Numbered from the stretch's first letter, positions 1 to 5,987 are shown. The stretch: 7,730 nucleotides of DNA from Bacillota bacterium (GCA_023416175.1 JAEZIE010000098.1:1-7730), one strand, 5' to 3'. The notes: a model not told the origin generated them from the letters alone. Numbers and translations: made by a program.

Positions 1-508
1 GGAGCTGGAGAGCCTCGCCCTCAATATTCCCGGCATCCGGCGCATCCGCTTCTTTATGACGTTTGGGCAGAGCTACCTGACACATTTGAAGTGCCTGGAA
101 AACGTGGGTATGACCAGCATTGAGCCCGTCGTATACAATGGCGTGGAGATCGTACCTTTGCAGTTCTTGAAGGCTGTGCTGCCCGACCCCGCCTCCCTGG
201 GGCCCCGTACGGTCGGTAAAACCAACATCGGCTGTATCTTTAAGGGCGTGAAGGACGGCAAAGAGAAGACCTACTATCTTTACAACATTTGCGACCATCA
301 GGAATGCTATCGTGAAGTGGGCAGCCAAGCCATCAGCTACACCACCGGCGTACCCGCGATGATCGGTACAATGCTGGTGATGAACGGGATCTGGCAGAAG
401 CCGGGCGTTTTTAATGTGGAAGAGTTTGATCCCGACCCCTTCATGGAGGCATTGAACAAGTGGGGCCTCCCCTGGGAAGAGGACTTTAACCCCATACTGG
501 TACCGTAA
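1..508 (+). CDS. Carboxynorspermidine/carboxyspermidine dehydrogenase, C-terminal part (partial at left edge)
   Basis: This is the 3' end of a saccharopine-dehydrogenase-fold reductase. The reading frame is open from base 2, so the ATG at 56 is internal and about 168 codons are visible. Family members are about 400 residues, so the NAD(P)-binding N-terminal half lies outside the window. Visible motifs typical of the carboxynorspermidine synthase branch are RFFMTFGQSYLT near the left edge, CDHQECYREVG around visible residues 110-120, and the closing segment KWGLPWEEDF. In this family the enzyme condenses aspartate beta-semialdehyde with putrescine or diaminopropane by NADPH-dependent reduction, giving carboxyspermidine or carboxynorspermidine, in the cytosol. 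The assignment is strengthened by the next gene, the decarboxylase for the following step, whose ATG shares a base with this stop codon (TAATG). The alternative is lysine-pathway saccharopine dehydrogenase, which the context makes less likely. Confidence 0.9.
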   Translation, partial: ELESLALNIPGIRRIRFFMTFGQSYLTHLKCLENVGMTSIEPVVYNGVEIVPLQFLKAVLPDPASLGPRTVGKTNIGCIFKGVKDGKEKTYYLYNICDHQECYREVGSQAISYTTGVPAMIGTMLVMNGIWQKPGVFNVEEFDPDPFMEALNKWGLPWEEDFNPILVP

Positions 509-1641
509 TGCGATCAGAATTTGATGCGCTCCCCACCCCCTGCTATGTGGTGGACGAGACGCTCTTACTGAAAAACCTAACCATTCTAGCGAACGTGCAG
601 CAACGAAGCGGCGCGAAAATATTGCTCGCACAAAAAGCGTTCTCCATGTTCCGCGTATACCCGCTGCTCTCTCAATACCTGTGCGGTACGGCGGCGAGCG
701 GGTTATTTGAAGCGAAGCTAGGACATGATCATTTTCCGGGCGAGGTACACGTCTACTCCCCCGCCTACCGAGAGGATGAGTTTCCGGAAATACTCAAAGT
801 TTCAGATCATGTGATATTCAATAGCTTTGCGCAGTGGGAAAAATACAAAGACCGCGCGTTGGCCGCAAAAAAATCCTGCGGCCTGCGCGTCAATCCCGCT
901 TGCTCCACGCAGGAAGGACATGAGATTTACGATCCCTGCGCGCCCTGTTCACGCTTGGGTATCACAAAGGAGCAGTTCCAGCCGGAGGCGCTCAATGGAA
1001 TAGACGGCCTCCACTTCCATACGCTGTGCGAGCAGAACGTGGATGCACTTGTGACCACGCTTGCTGCATTTGAGCGGGATTTTGGGCAATATCTCCACGG
1101 AATGAAATGGCTCAACCTGGGCGGTGGGCACCACATCACGCGGGAAGACTATGACGTAGAGCTGCTTATCAACACAATCGTCCGCCTGCGGGAGACCTAT
1201 GGGGTGGAAGTTTACCTGGAGCCGGGCGAAGCGATTGCATTGAACGCCGGTTTCCTTGTCTCCACGGTGCTCGATACGCTCTATAACGGCATGGACATCG
1301 CCATACTCGATACCTCAGCATCCTGCCACATGCCGGATGTCATTGAAATGCCCTATCGCCCCAATATCATAGACGCGGGCAAGCCAAATGAAAAGGCATA
1401 CACATTCCGCTTGGGTGGGCCGACCTGTCTTGCTGGCGACGTCATCGGCGACTACTCGTTTGACGCACCATTGAAGCCGGGCGATAAACTGGTATTCTGC
1501 GATATGGCGATCTACTCCATGGTGAAGAACAATACGTTTAACGGCATGCGTCTGCCGGATATTGTCCTAAAAAAACAGGACGGCTCATTTGAGACCGTCC
1601 GCCGGTTTGGGTATGAGGATTTTAAAAACCGATTGTCTTAG
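508..1641 (+). CDS. nspC: Carboxynorspermidine/carboxyspermidine decarboxylase
   Basis: This is a complete 377-residue PLP-dependent decarboxylase of the alanine-racemase-fold (fold III) group, at the usual length for NspC. It removes the carboxyl group from carboxyspermidine or carboxynorspermidine to give spermidine or norspermidine in the cytosol. Sequence support, in order: the N-terminal LPTPCYVVDE motif (residues 8-17); the predicted PLP Schiff-base lysine K43 in LLAQKAFSMF; the glycine loop LNLGGGHH (GGG at 205-207) that binds the cofactor phosphate; EPGEA at 238-242; and GPTCLAGD at 304-311, whose Cys307 matches the catalytic cysteine region of the ornithine-decarboxylase relatives. 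The ATG at 508 overlaps the TAA of the dehydrogenase. No good Shine-Dalgarno site lies just upstream, which suggests translational coupling. A hairpin terminator follows directly. Which of the two polyamines is made cannot be read from the sequence. Confidence 0.95.
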   Translation: MRSEFDALPTPCYVVDETLLLKNLTILANVQQRSGAKILLAQKAFSMFRVYPLLSQYLCGTAASGLFEAKLGHDHFPGEVHVYSPAYREDEFPEILKVSDHVIFNSFAQWEKYKDRALAAKKSCGLRVNPACSTQEGHEIYDPCAPCSRLGITKEQFQPEALNGIDGLHFHTLCEQNVDALVTTLAAFERDFGQYLHGMKWLNLGGGHHITREDYDVELLINTIVRLRETYGVEVYLEPGEAIALNAGFLVSTVLDTLYNGMDIAILDTSASCHMPDVIEMPYRPNIIDAGKPNEKAYTFRLGGPTCLAGDVIGDYSFDAPLKPGDKLVFCDMAIYSMVKNNTFNGMRLPDIVLKKQDGSFETVRRFGYEDFKNRLS

Positions 1642-1645
1642 TTAG

Positions 1646-1668
1646 AAAGCGGCGCAAGCCGCTTTTTT
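1646..1668 (+). terminator. Rho-independent terminator of the spermidine operon
   Basis: An 8-bp perfect stem (AAAGCGGC at 1646-1653 with GCCGCTTT at 1658-1665) is closed by a GCAA tetraloop of the stable GNRA type and runs into a six-T tract (1663-1668). It begins five bases after the nspC stop. The convergent regulator gene stops at 1681. Read on the minus strand the same stem has only a short T run (TTTCT), so termination from that side would be weaker. Confidence 0.9.
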
Positions 1669-1680
1669 CGTTGATGTGGT

Positions 1681-3123
1681 TTAGTTCATATAATCCTTAA
1701 ACATCACCATCAGTTCCGTTCGGCTGTTGATGCTAAGCTTCCGGTACATGGAAGTACAATAAGTATTAACAGTCGGATACGCCAGGGATAAAATGCCTGA
1801 AATCTGCCGCATCGTATAGCCTTGAAGCAGCAGCTTGCACACATCGGTTTCCCGCTTGCTCAGTTTGTATTTCTTAAAGAGGAACATCTGCTCGTTGTCA
1901 ATCTCGGATTTTTCCGCGTCCTGCGTCCAGCTTTTAAAATGATCGTTGAGCATCAGCGGATAAAACGTGACGAGCAGCATCATGACGGTGGAAACGATGA
2001 CCGAGGCCGCGATTGTCACTTCCCGCATGCTTACAATCAGGTTCCCGGCGATCACCCCCGCAACCCCGCCGCAGATTCCTACAAACACGATGGTACGTTG
2101 GATATACTTAAGGGAATAGAATTTCTTTCCGATGATGCCCAGCATGTAATACATGGTGATGACGCCCATGCTGTTGCCCGCACCAAGCAACAGCGCAAAT
2201 ATGATCTGAAAGAACGGCTTTTGTTCCGCAAGCGCGGTGCACAAAAGTCCCACCGAAAGCATGCAGAATGAAAGATTGACCACTACATGCATACTCTTTT
2301 TTACTTTGGCAAATATCAGCAGATATAAACCCACGCCCAGCAGACCGCCGACATGGTACCACGAGGATATCATATAAGGCGTAACCTGCATGGCAAGGTT
2401 GAACATCCCCTTACCCACGCCCTTGAAGAGTATGGCAAACACGCAGCTGATAAATATCGTAAGATAGAGCTTGGGGTGGAATACGGCGGCACCCGCCGCG
2501 TTTTCCTCCGCCCTCTCTGTAATGTCTCGCTGGCGGAAGAACAAGATGCCGAATAGCCCCGTCACCAATATCGAAAAAGATACGATCAGCCCCTGCGTTT
2601 GGGAAAGAGTCTGAAAGAAGGGGCTTTCCATCAGCAGGCCTATGCCGCAGATCAGAACATTGCTTCCGAGCATGGCGTACAGCTTTTCGGTATTGTTGAG
2701 GATGAATATATAGGATGATAGAATACTGATGTTCACGACGCCCAAGCACACGGCAATCAATATGGCGCAGCCAAGCTGTATGGTCGGCTCTTTTATGATG
2801 AGGAGCGTAAGCATGCCCACAGCAAGCAGGGCCGCGCCGATTCGCCCAGTAGTTACCGCTTTTTCTTTTTGGATAAGAAATACGCAGACTGCGGAAGACA
2901 GCAGATTGATGATATGCATCATGCTGCGGATCTGTTCCCCGAACACGCTCTCCGTAGCGGGCGTAGCTGTCCACCATGTGGAAAACGCTACCACCCAGGC
3001 ATAATAAAACATCCAGACCCAAAAATAAGGGAAGCTGCTTTTTCGAAACGCTTTGAGATTGGCGGCCCGGCTGCCTTCCTGCTCAATGCTGGCTGCTTTT
3101 TTCTCAAGTAGCTTTATTTCCAT
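1681..3123 (-). CDS. Membrane-bound LuxR-family transcriptional regulator with 12 predicted TM helices
   Basis: A 480-residue protein joins an MFS-like membrane domain to a C-terminal LuxR/GerE helix-turn-helix. After a charged cytoplasmic N-terminus (1-30), hydrophobic segments lie near 32-52, 67-84, 94-110, 115-142, 149-165, 178-196, 218-240, 254-272, 278-298, 304-329, 344-364 and 370-392, which gives 12 helices with both ends cytoplasmic. A linker (395-418) leads to LSKRETDVCKLLLQGYT (421-437) and the recognition-helix region TVNTYCTSMYRKLSINSR (451-468), a clear LuxR signature. The MFS motif A (GxxxDRxGR type) is missing from the TM2-TM3 loop, so I infer a sensor rather than a working transporter. 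Such MFS-LuxR fusions are a known family, abundant in Eggerthellaceae and present in Clostridia, and some respond to small molecules. The ligand here is unknown. The start has a good site, AGAAGGA (3133-3139), nine bases upstream; the frame is closed three codons upstream by TGA. The promoter at 3201-3229 serves it. Confidence 0.92.
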   Translation of the reverse strand: MEIKLLEKKAASIEQEGSRAANLKAFRKSSFPYFWVWMFYYAWVVAFSTWWTATPATESVFGEQIRSMMHIINLLSSAVCVFLIQKEKAVTTGRIGAALLAVGMLTLLIIKEPTIQLGCAILIAVCLGVVNISILSSYIFILNNTEKLYAMLGSNVLICGIGLLMESPFFQTLSQTQGLIVSFSILVTGLFGILFFRQRDITERAEENAAGAAVFHPKLYLTIFISCVFAILFKGVGKGMFNLAMQVTPYMISSWYHVGGLLGVGLYLLIFAKVKKSMHVVVNLSFCMLSVGLLCTALAEQKPFFQIIFALLLGAGNSMGVITMYYMLGIIGKKFYSLKYIQRTIVFVGICGGVAGVIAGNLIVSMREVTIAASVIVSTVMMLLVTFYPLMLNDHFKSWTQDAEKSEIDNEQMFLFKKYKLSKRETDVCKLLLQGYTMRQISGILSLAYPTVNTYCTSMYRKLSINSRTELMVMFKDYMN

Positions 3124-3172
3124 TGCGCATCATCCTTCTGCATTCAGGCAGCCCGATCTATACGTAGACTTC

Positions 3173-3202
3173 ATGTAAAGAGCATAGCCAGATGTTTTAC
3201 AT
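3173..3202. repeat. Inverted repeat around the regulator's predicted transcription start
   Basis: ATGTAAA (3173-3179) and TTTACAT (3196-3202) form a perfect 7-bp inverted repeat with a 16-base gap. A tighter palindrome, ATGT-TTT-ACAT (3192-3202), is nested at the right arm and touches the -10 box. The predicted start of transcription (about 3194) falls inside it. Position and symmetry suit an operator for autoregulation or for another repressor. This is inferred from symmetry alone. Confidence 0.4.
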
Positions 3203-3229
3203 TATACCTGTTAGCCTATTGAAATTCAA
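3201..3229 (-). promoter_or_regulatory. Sigma-70-type promoter of the membrane LuxR regulator
   Basis: Read on the minus strand, TTGAAT (-35, positions 3229-3224) is followed by exactly 17 bases and a perfect TATAAT (-10, positions 3206-3201). Predicted start of transcription is near 3194, leaving a leader of about 70 bases before the ATG at 3123. This is one of the best promoter matches in the window and shows that the regulator has its own transcription unit, separate from the lipoprotein gene terminated just upstream. Confidence 0.8.
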
Positions 3230-3230
3230 T
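3218..3230. repeat. Dyad overlapping the -35 box (candidate operator)
   Basis: ATTGAA-A-TTCAAT is a 13-base perfect dyad with a one-base centre. It covers the whole -35 hexamer of the regulator promoter. A protein bound here would block or modulate RNA polymerase, so it is a candidate operator, possibly for the LuxR protein itself. Part of the symmetry could come by chance from AT-rich promoter sequence. Confidence 0.4.
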
Positions 3231-3256
3231 CGCTTTGCGTCGGGGCCAATGTAGCA

Positions 3257-3292
3257 GAGAAAAGGCTTGAACTGCGAGAGTTCAAGCCCTTT
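3257..3292 (-). terminator. Rho-independent terminator of the lipoprotein gene
   Basis: A perfect 10-bp stem (GGCTTGAACT at 3264-3273 with AGTTCAAGCC at 3279-3288) has a five-base loop. On the minus strand it ends in TTTTCTCT. The stem can extend by AAA/TTT pairs across one bulged C at 3289. It lies about 35 bases beyond the lipoprotein stop codon and before the regulator promoter. The T tract is interrupted, so efficiency is uncertain. Confidence 0.8.
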
Positions 3293-3322
3293 CATATCAT
3301 CGTATAATGTTTTCGTATTCTT

Positions 3323-4225
3323 TTACTCGCCCAAATGCTTGTTGAGCGCCTGCTGACCTGGCGCATCACTCGCGTATTTTGCAACATCCTCAGGGTATCC
3401 GGAAAGCCGCTTGAGCGTGCCATCCAGCACAGTCGAAAAGCCTTCACCAAAAAGATGGATTTTTACATTGCGCACGGCGCCTTGCTCCATGGAATCCGGT
3501 TCAACATGTATAACAAAGTTGACGTCTACATTCCCCGCACCGCCGCTTTTGGAATAGTCTATCTTTATGTCTTGACCGCCAGTACCATTTCCCTTTGCCT
3601 CAATATATGCGTCCTTCCCGGCCGCGACAAAGCTGCCCTTTGCCACCGGCGTATCCTGCGTAAGCGGTAATGGCTTGCCTTCGTCATCCAATATGGAGTA
3701 ATCCACCCACGCCTTATCGTCTTCTGCGCTCAAGTAAATGCCCAGATTGTCGCAGATTGCTTCCCCACCGCCGTCAAATGTCAGTTCCATGGGGACATCT
3801 TTTAACATATCCTTAATAAACTCTGTGGTATCCAGTGTCATATTTATCCAGCAAAAACCGGTATAACTGCCTGCGACAACGCGATTGTTGTTGGAATCCA
3901 CCTTGTCAAGATAAATCTCACACTCGTAATTTGCGTAATATCCCGTCTCTAATTCCTGCTGCCAGGTTCCGGATGCTTCGATTACATATATGCTCGGATC
4001 ATATAGTGCGCTTTTACGAGGTGCCTCTGTTGCTGCCGGCGGAGCCGTTTCAGAGGGCGGAGCCGTATTTTGCCCACCATTTCCCGGAAGAGAAGGTTCC
4101 CCCGTCTTTTGACCAACAGCAGCAGGCGCGGGTGTGGGGGTAGCTCCCAGAGCCGCTGCATCCTTGCCACAGGCGGTAAGCAACAGCAGCACTAACAGCA
4201 TCAATACCAACAGAGTTTTTTTCAT
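3323..4225 (-). CDS. Putative lipoprotein of unknown function
   Basis: I do not recognise the globular part of this 300-residue protein. The N-terminus is a classic lipoprotein signal: MKK, a run of Leu/Val (5-16) and the lipobox LTAC with Cys19 as the lipidated residue, so it should be anchored on the outer face of the cytoplasmic membrane. Residues 20-75 form a low-complexity linker rich in Pro, Thr, Ala and Gly (PTPAPAA, APPSETAPPAATEAP), typical of a spacer through the cell wall. Residues from about 80 to 300 are polar, with alternating beta-like stretches (YECEIYLDKV, DVNFVIHVE, VKIHLFGEGF). The frame extends to an ATG at 4291, but that start would put 22 charged residues before the signal and has no Shine-Dalgarno site. 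The ATG at 4225 has GGAAGG seven bases upstream. The gene is flanked by its own terminator, and the neighbouring membrane regulator could conceivably be related in function, but only adjacency supports that. Confidence 0.85.
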   Translation of the reverse strand: MKKTLLVLMLLVLLLLTACGKDAAALGATPTPAPAAVGQKTGEPSLPGNGGQNTAPPSETAPPAATEAPRKSALYDPSIYVIEASGTWQQELETGYYANYECEIYLDKVDSNNNRVVAGSYTGFCWINMTLDTTEFIKDMLKDVPMELTFDGGGEAICDNLGIYLSAEDDKAWVDYSILDDEGKPLPLTQDTPVAKGSFVAAGKDAYIEAKGNGTGGQDIKIDYSKSGGAGNVDVNFVIHVEPDSMEQGAVRNVKIHLFGEGFSTVLDGTLKRLSGYPEDVAKYASDAPGQQALNKHLGE

Positions 4226-4232
4226 ATCGTTT

Positions 4233-4240
4233 CCTTCCCT
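4233..4240 (-). promoter_or_regulatory. Ribosome binding site that fixes the lipoprotein start
   Basis: On the minus strand AGGGAAGG ends seven bases before the ATG at 4225. The upstream in-frame ATG at 4291 has no comparable site. This supports starting the protein directly at the signal peptide. Confidence 0.8.
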
Positions 4241-4320
4241 GCAATCCTTTTCTTGTATGGTAACATTTTGTTCCCATTTTCGTCCATTCATTAATATGCA
4301 GGATACACGCTCATCTGTTG

Positions 4321-4338
4321 CTCATTAGTCTTAATGAG
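4321..4338. repeat. Perfect 7-bp inverted repeat upstream of the lipoprotein gene
   Basis: CTCATTA (4321-4327) and TAATGAG (4332-4338) are perfectly complementary around a GTCT centre. The element lies about 95 bases upstream of the lipoprotein ATG and about 70 bases downstream of the small gene's stop. It has no T tract on either strand, so it is not a normal intrinsic terminator. It could be an operator or a 5'-leader hairpin. The remaining sequence between 4226 and 4407 contains no gene I can support and no convincing lipoprotein promoter; the best -10-like hexamer is CATAAT at 4346-4351 with no good -35 box. Confidence 0.4.
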
Positions 4339-4407
4339 TACTGCGATTATGTAATTTGGCGCCTTGAGAAGAACTAAGGTACTTTGACTGGCGAATGCAT
4401 CATTTGC

Positions 4408-4590
4408 TTACAGACCTAGTTCTCTTTTTATCAACGCTGATGCGATATAGAGCGCTTTGATCCTGCGTTCAAGCAGCGTGTACTGAGAGGTACCTTGTTT
4501 CAATTTGGGCTGCACTTTCTCACATTTGTTAATCGTTGAAGCTATAGAACGAAGGGCTTCTTCTAAATCTTCTTTCGTAAAATTGTCCAT
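4408..4590 (-). CDS. Small conserved-looking charged helical protein, 60 residues
   Basis: The protein begins MDNFTKEDLEEALRSI and ends ALYIASALIKRELGL. It has no signal peptide or membrane segment and is rich in Lys, Glu, Leu and Ala, consistent with two cytosolic alpha helices joined by a short turn around residues 30-36 (KQGTSQ). It resembles a group of small uncharacterised proteins that I recall from Clostridia, sharing the pattern EALR-I, KCEK and GTSQ-TLL; I know no function or symbol for them. The frame can be extended by two codons to a GTG at 4596, but that codon touches the Shine-Dalgarno site. The ATG at 4590 lies six bases from a perfect AGGAGG. A separate promoter (4662-4690) and the strong ribosome site argue that it is a real, well-translated gene and not a chance frame. 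Confidence 0.8.
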   Translation of the reverse strand: MDNFTKEDLEEALRSIASTINKCEKVQPKLKQGTSQYTLLERRIKALYIASALIKRELGL

Positions 4591-4596
4591 ACTCAC

Positions 4597-4602
4597 CCTC
4601 CT
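4597..4602 (-). promoter_or_regulatory. Consensus ribosome binding site of the small gene
   Basis: On the minus strand the full AGGAGG core is followed by a six-base spacer (GTGAGT) and ATG at 4590. The spacer contains an in-frame GTG that would leave no room between site and start, so ATG is preferred. Confidence 0.85.
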
Positions 4603-4661
4603 GTAATGATAGCCGTTCTTTGAAAGCTTTCAACCCGGTATCCAACGAGAAACTAACAACG

Positions 4662-4690
4662 ATTATACCTCATATTGGGTTTAGAAACAA
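4662..4690 (-). promoter_or_regulatory. Promoter of the 60-residue protein gene
   Basis: On the minus strand TTGTTT (4690-4685) is separated by 17 bases from a perfect TATAAT (4667-4662). The -10 box is consensus and the -35 box has only the TTG half. The predicted start near 4655 gives a leader of roughly 65 bases. The -35 box lies within the T-rich tail of the dnaJ terminator, so one sequence appears to serve both. Confidence 0.65.
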
Positions 4691-4727
4691 AACAAAACCG
4701 GCTTACTAGATGACAACGCAAGCCGGT
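4684..4727 (-). terminator. Rho-independent terminator of dnaJ
   Basis: ACCGGCTT (4697-4704) and AAGCCGGT (4720-4727) make a perfect 8-bp stem with a 15-base loop. On the minus strand the stem is followed by TTTTGTTTTGTTT, a long T-rich tract. It lies about 60 bases beyond the dnaJ stop codon. The loop is longer than usual, but the stem and tail are convincing. Confidence 0.8.
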
Positions 4728-4745
4728 AACCTTTATGATGCTCTG

Positions 4746-4775
4746 AGCCGCCGCACAATCAACTGCACGGCGGCT
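4746..4775 (-). other. GC-rich hairpin between dnaJ stop and its terminator
   Basis: AGCCGCCG (4746-4753) pairs perfectly with CGGCGGCT (4768-4775). On the minus strand two wobble pairs and two normal pairs extend it to about 12 bp around a six-base loop. No T tract follows, so it is not itself a standard terminator. It begins 13 bases after the dnaJ stop and may protect the mRNA 3' end or assist the terminator that follows. Confidence 0.55.
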
Positions 4776-4788
4776 AAAGCTATATGGA

Positions 4789-5952
4789 TTATTCGTTATT
4801 GAGCGCGCCCTTTACCTTGTCGAATATGCTCTTCTTGGTGCTGGACTTATGCGGCTCTGTTTGCACCGGATTTTCTCCAATTGTTTCACCAAATGCGCGT
4901 AGCAGATGCTTCTGTTCGTCGGTAAGGCGCTTGGGCACTTCGATTTCTACCTTGACCATCAGATCGCCCTTTTCCTTACTCCTAAGGCGCTGGATCCCCT
5001 GCTCCCGCATGCGGAACGTCGTGCCCGGCTGCGTGCCCTCCGGCACAGAGTATTTGACGCTTCCTGTGAGCGTGGGTACCGTAATTTCCCCGCCAAGAGC
5101 CGCCGTGATATACGAAATCTTCAGATCCAAAAACAGGTCCGAACCGTTTCTGCGGAAAAGCTTGTGCGGCTTGACACGGATGAGCACGTACAGGTCGCCG
5201 CTGGGACCGCCGCGGTATCCGGATTCCCCTTCGCCCGAAAGGCTCAGTGTCTGGCCATCGTCAATGCCGGCGGGAATATTGACCACAACACGGCTGGTTT
5301 TTTTCACCCGGCCATGGCCGTGGCAATCAAGGCACGGCTCTTTAATGATCTGACCAGTGCCGCCGCAAGCCGAGCAGGGGCGCACGGTAGTAAAGGAACC
5401 GAGCATGGTGTTTTGCTGTACACGCACCTGTCCCGAGCCGCCGCAGGTGGTACAGCGCTCCGGCTTGGTGCCGGGCTTTGCGCCCGTACCACTGCAGGAG
5501 CCGCAGTTTTGCTCGCGCGGTACAAGTATTTCACGTTTTGCACCAAAGGCCGCGTCCTCGAACGCGATGGTAAGCGTATATTTGAGGTTGTTTCCCGCAA
5601 CGGGGCCGGTGGTATCCCTGCCCGAAAATCCGCCGCCGAACATCGTTTCAAATATATCGGAAAAGCCGCCGAAGCCGGAGAACGGGTTGCCGCCGGAATA
5701 CCCGCCGCCTCCTCCCGCTGTCGGGTCGAACGCTGCGTGGCCGAACTGATCGTACTGCGCGCGCTTTTTTGCATCGCTCAATACCTCTGCGGCCTCGTTC
5801 AATTCTTTAAACCTCGCCTCCGCATCCTTATCTCCCGGATGCAAATCCGGATGGCAGGACTTGGCCTGCTTTCTGAATGCGCTTTTGATATCGCTTTCGG
5901 AGGCGTTTTTCTCAACACCTAATACTTCATAATAATCGCGTTTATTTGCCAA
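4789..5952 (-). CDS. dnaJ: Chaperone protein DnaJ (Hsp40)
   Basis: This is a full-length type I DnaJ of 387 residues, the DnaK co-chaperone that delivers unfolded clients and stimulates DnaK ATPase activity in the cytosol. The J domain spans about residues 5-70, with the essential HPD at 34-36. A Gly/Phe-rich region follows (about 80-115, GGGGGYSGGNPFSGFGGF). All four zinc-binding repeats are intact: CGSCSGTG (150-157), CTTCGGSG (167-174), CSACGGTG (193-200) and CLDCHGHG (207-214). The C-terminal client-binding and dimerisation domains run to about 345, then a Lys-rich tail. The best start is TTG at 5952, giving the usual beginning MANKRDYYEVLG, with GAGGG seven bases upstream. A TTG ten codons earlier (5982) is in frame, but it sits at the predicted transcription start and lacks a ribosome site. 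The gene follows dnaK in the same direction but has its own promoter and terminator. Confidence 0.97.
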   Translation of the reverse strand: MANKRDYYEVLGVEKNASESDIKSAFRKQAKSCHPDLHPGDKDAEARFKELNEAAEVLSDAKKRAQYDQFGHAAFDPTAGGGGGYSGGNPFSGFGGFSDIFETMFGGGFSGRDTTGPVAGNNLKYTLTIAFEDAAFGAKREILVPREQNCGSCSGTGAKPGTKPERCTTCGGSGQVRVQQNTMLGSFTTVRPCSACGGTGQIIKEPCLDCHGHGRVKKTSRVVVNIPAGIDDGQTLSLSGEGESGYRGGPSGDLYVLIRVKPHKLFRRNGSDLFLDLKISYITAALGGEITVPTLTGSVKYSVPEGTQPGTTFRMREQGIQRLRSKEKGDLMVKVEIEVPKRLTDEQKHLLRAFGETIGENPVQTEPHKSSTKKSIFDKVKGALNNE

Positions 5953-5959
5953 AGGACAT

Positions 5960-5968
5960 CCCTCTCCC
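5960..5968 (-). promoter_or_regulatory. Ribosome binding site that supports the TTG start of dnaJ
   Basis: On the minus strand a purine run, GGGAGAGGG, ends seven bases before TTG at 5952. No in-frame ATG lies near the start of the J domain. The ATG visible in the spacer (ATGTCC) is out of frame. DnaJ homologues usually begin at MA-(x)-KRDYYE, which matches initiation at this TTG. Confidence 0.7.
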
Positions 5969-5987
5969 CCAAGCTTCGTCAAGGCCC

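Noticed and set aside
2411..3022. A 203-codon minus-strand frame inside the LuxR regulator gene
   Set aside because: It is a same-strand alternative frame of the 480-residue membrane regulator, rich in Arg/His/Cys without domain character.
4226..4291. A 22-residue N-terminal extension of the lipoprotein from the ATG at 4291
   Set aside because: It would place charged residues before the signal peptide and lacks a Shine-Dalgarno site, whereas the ATG at 4225 has both an ideal signal start and GGAAGG.
4346..4374. A CATAAT hexamer as the -10 box of a lipoprotein promoter
   Set aside because: The matching -35 positions (GTTCTT or TTCTTC on the minus strand) are poor, so I do not annotate a promoter.
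4391..4407. A 7-bp near-perfect hairpin (GCGAATG/CATTTGC) right after the small gene's stop
   Set aside because: It has one wobble pair, a three-base loop and no T tract on the minus strand, so it is not a convincing terminator.
4906..5922. A 338-codon open frame on the plus strand opposite dnaJ
   Set aside because: It lies entirely within dnaJ in antisense, has low-complexity Ala/Arg-rich sequence expected from codon bias of the real gene, and has no ribosome site or family resemblance.
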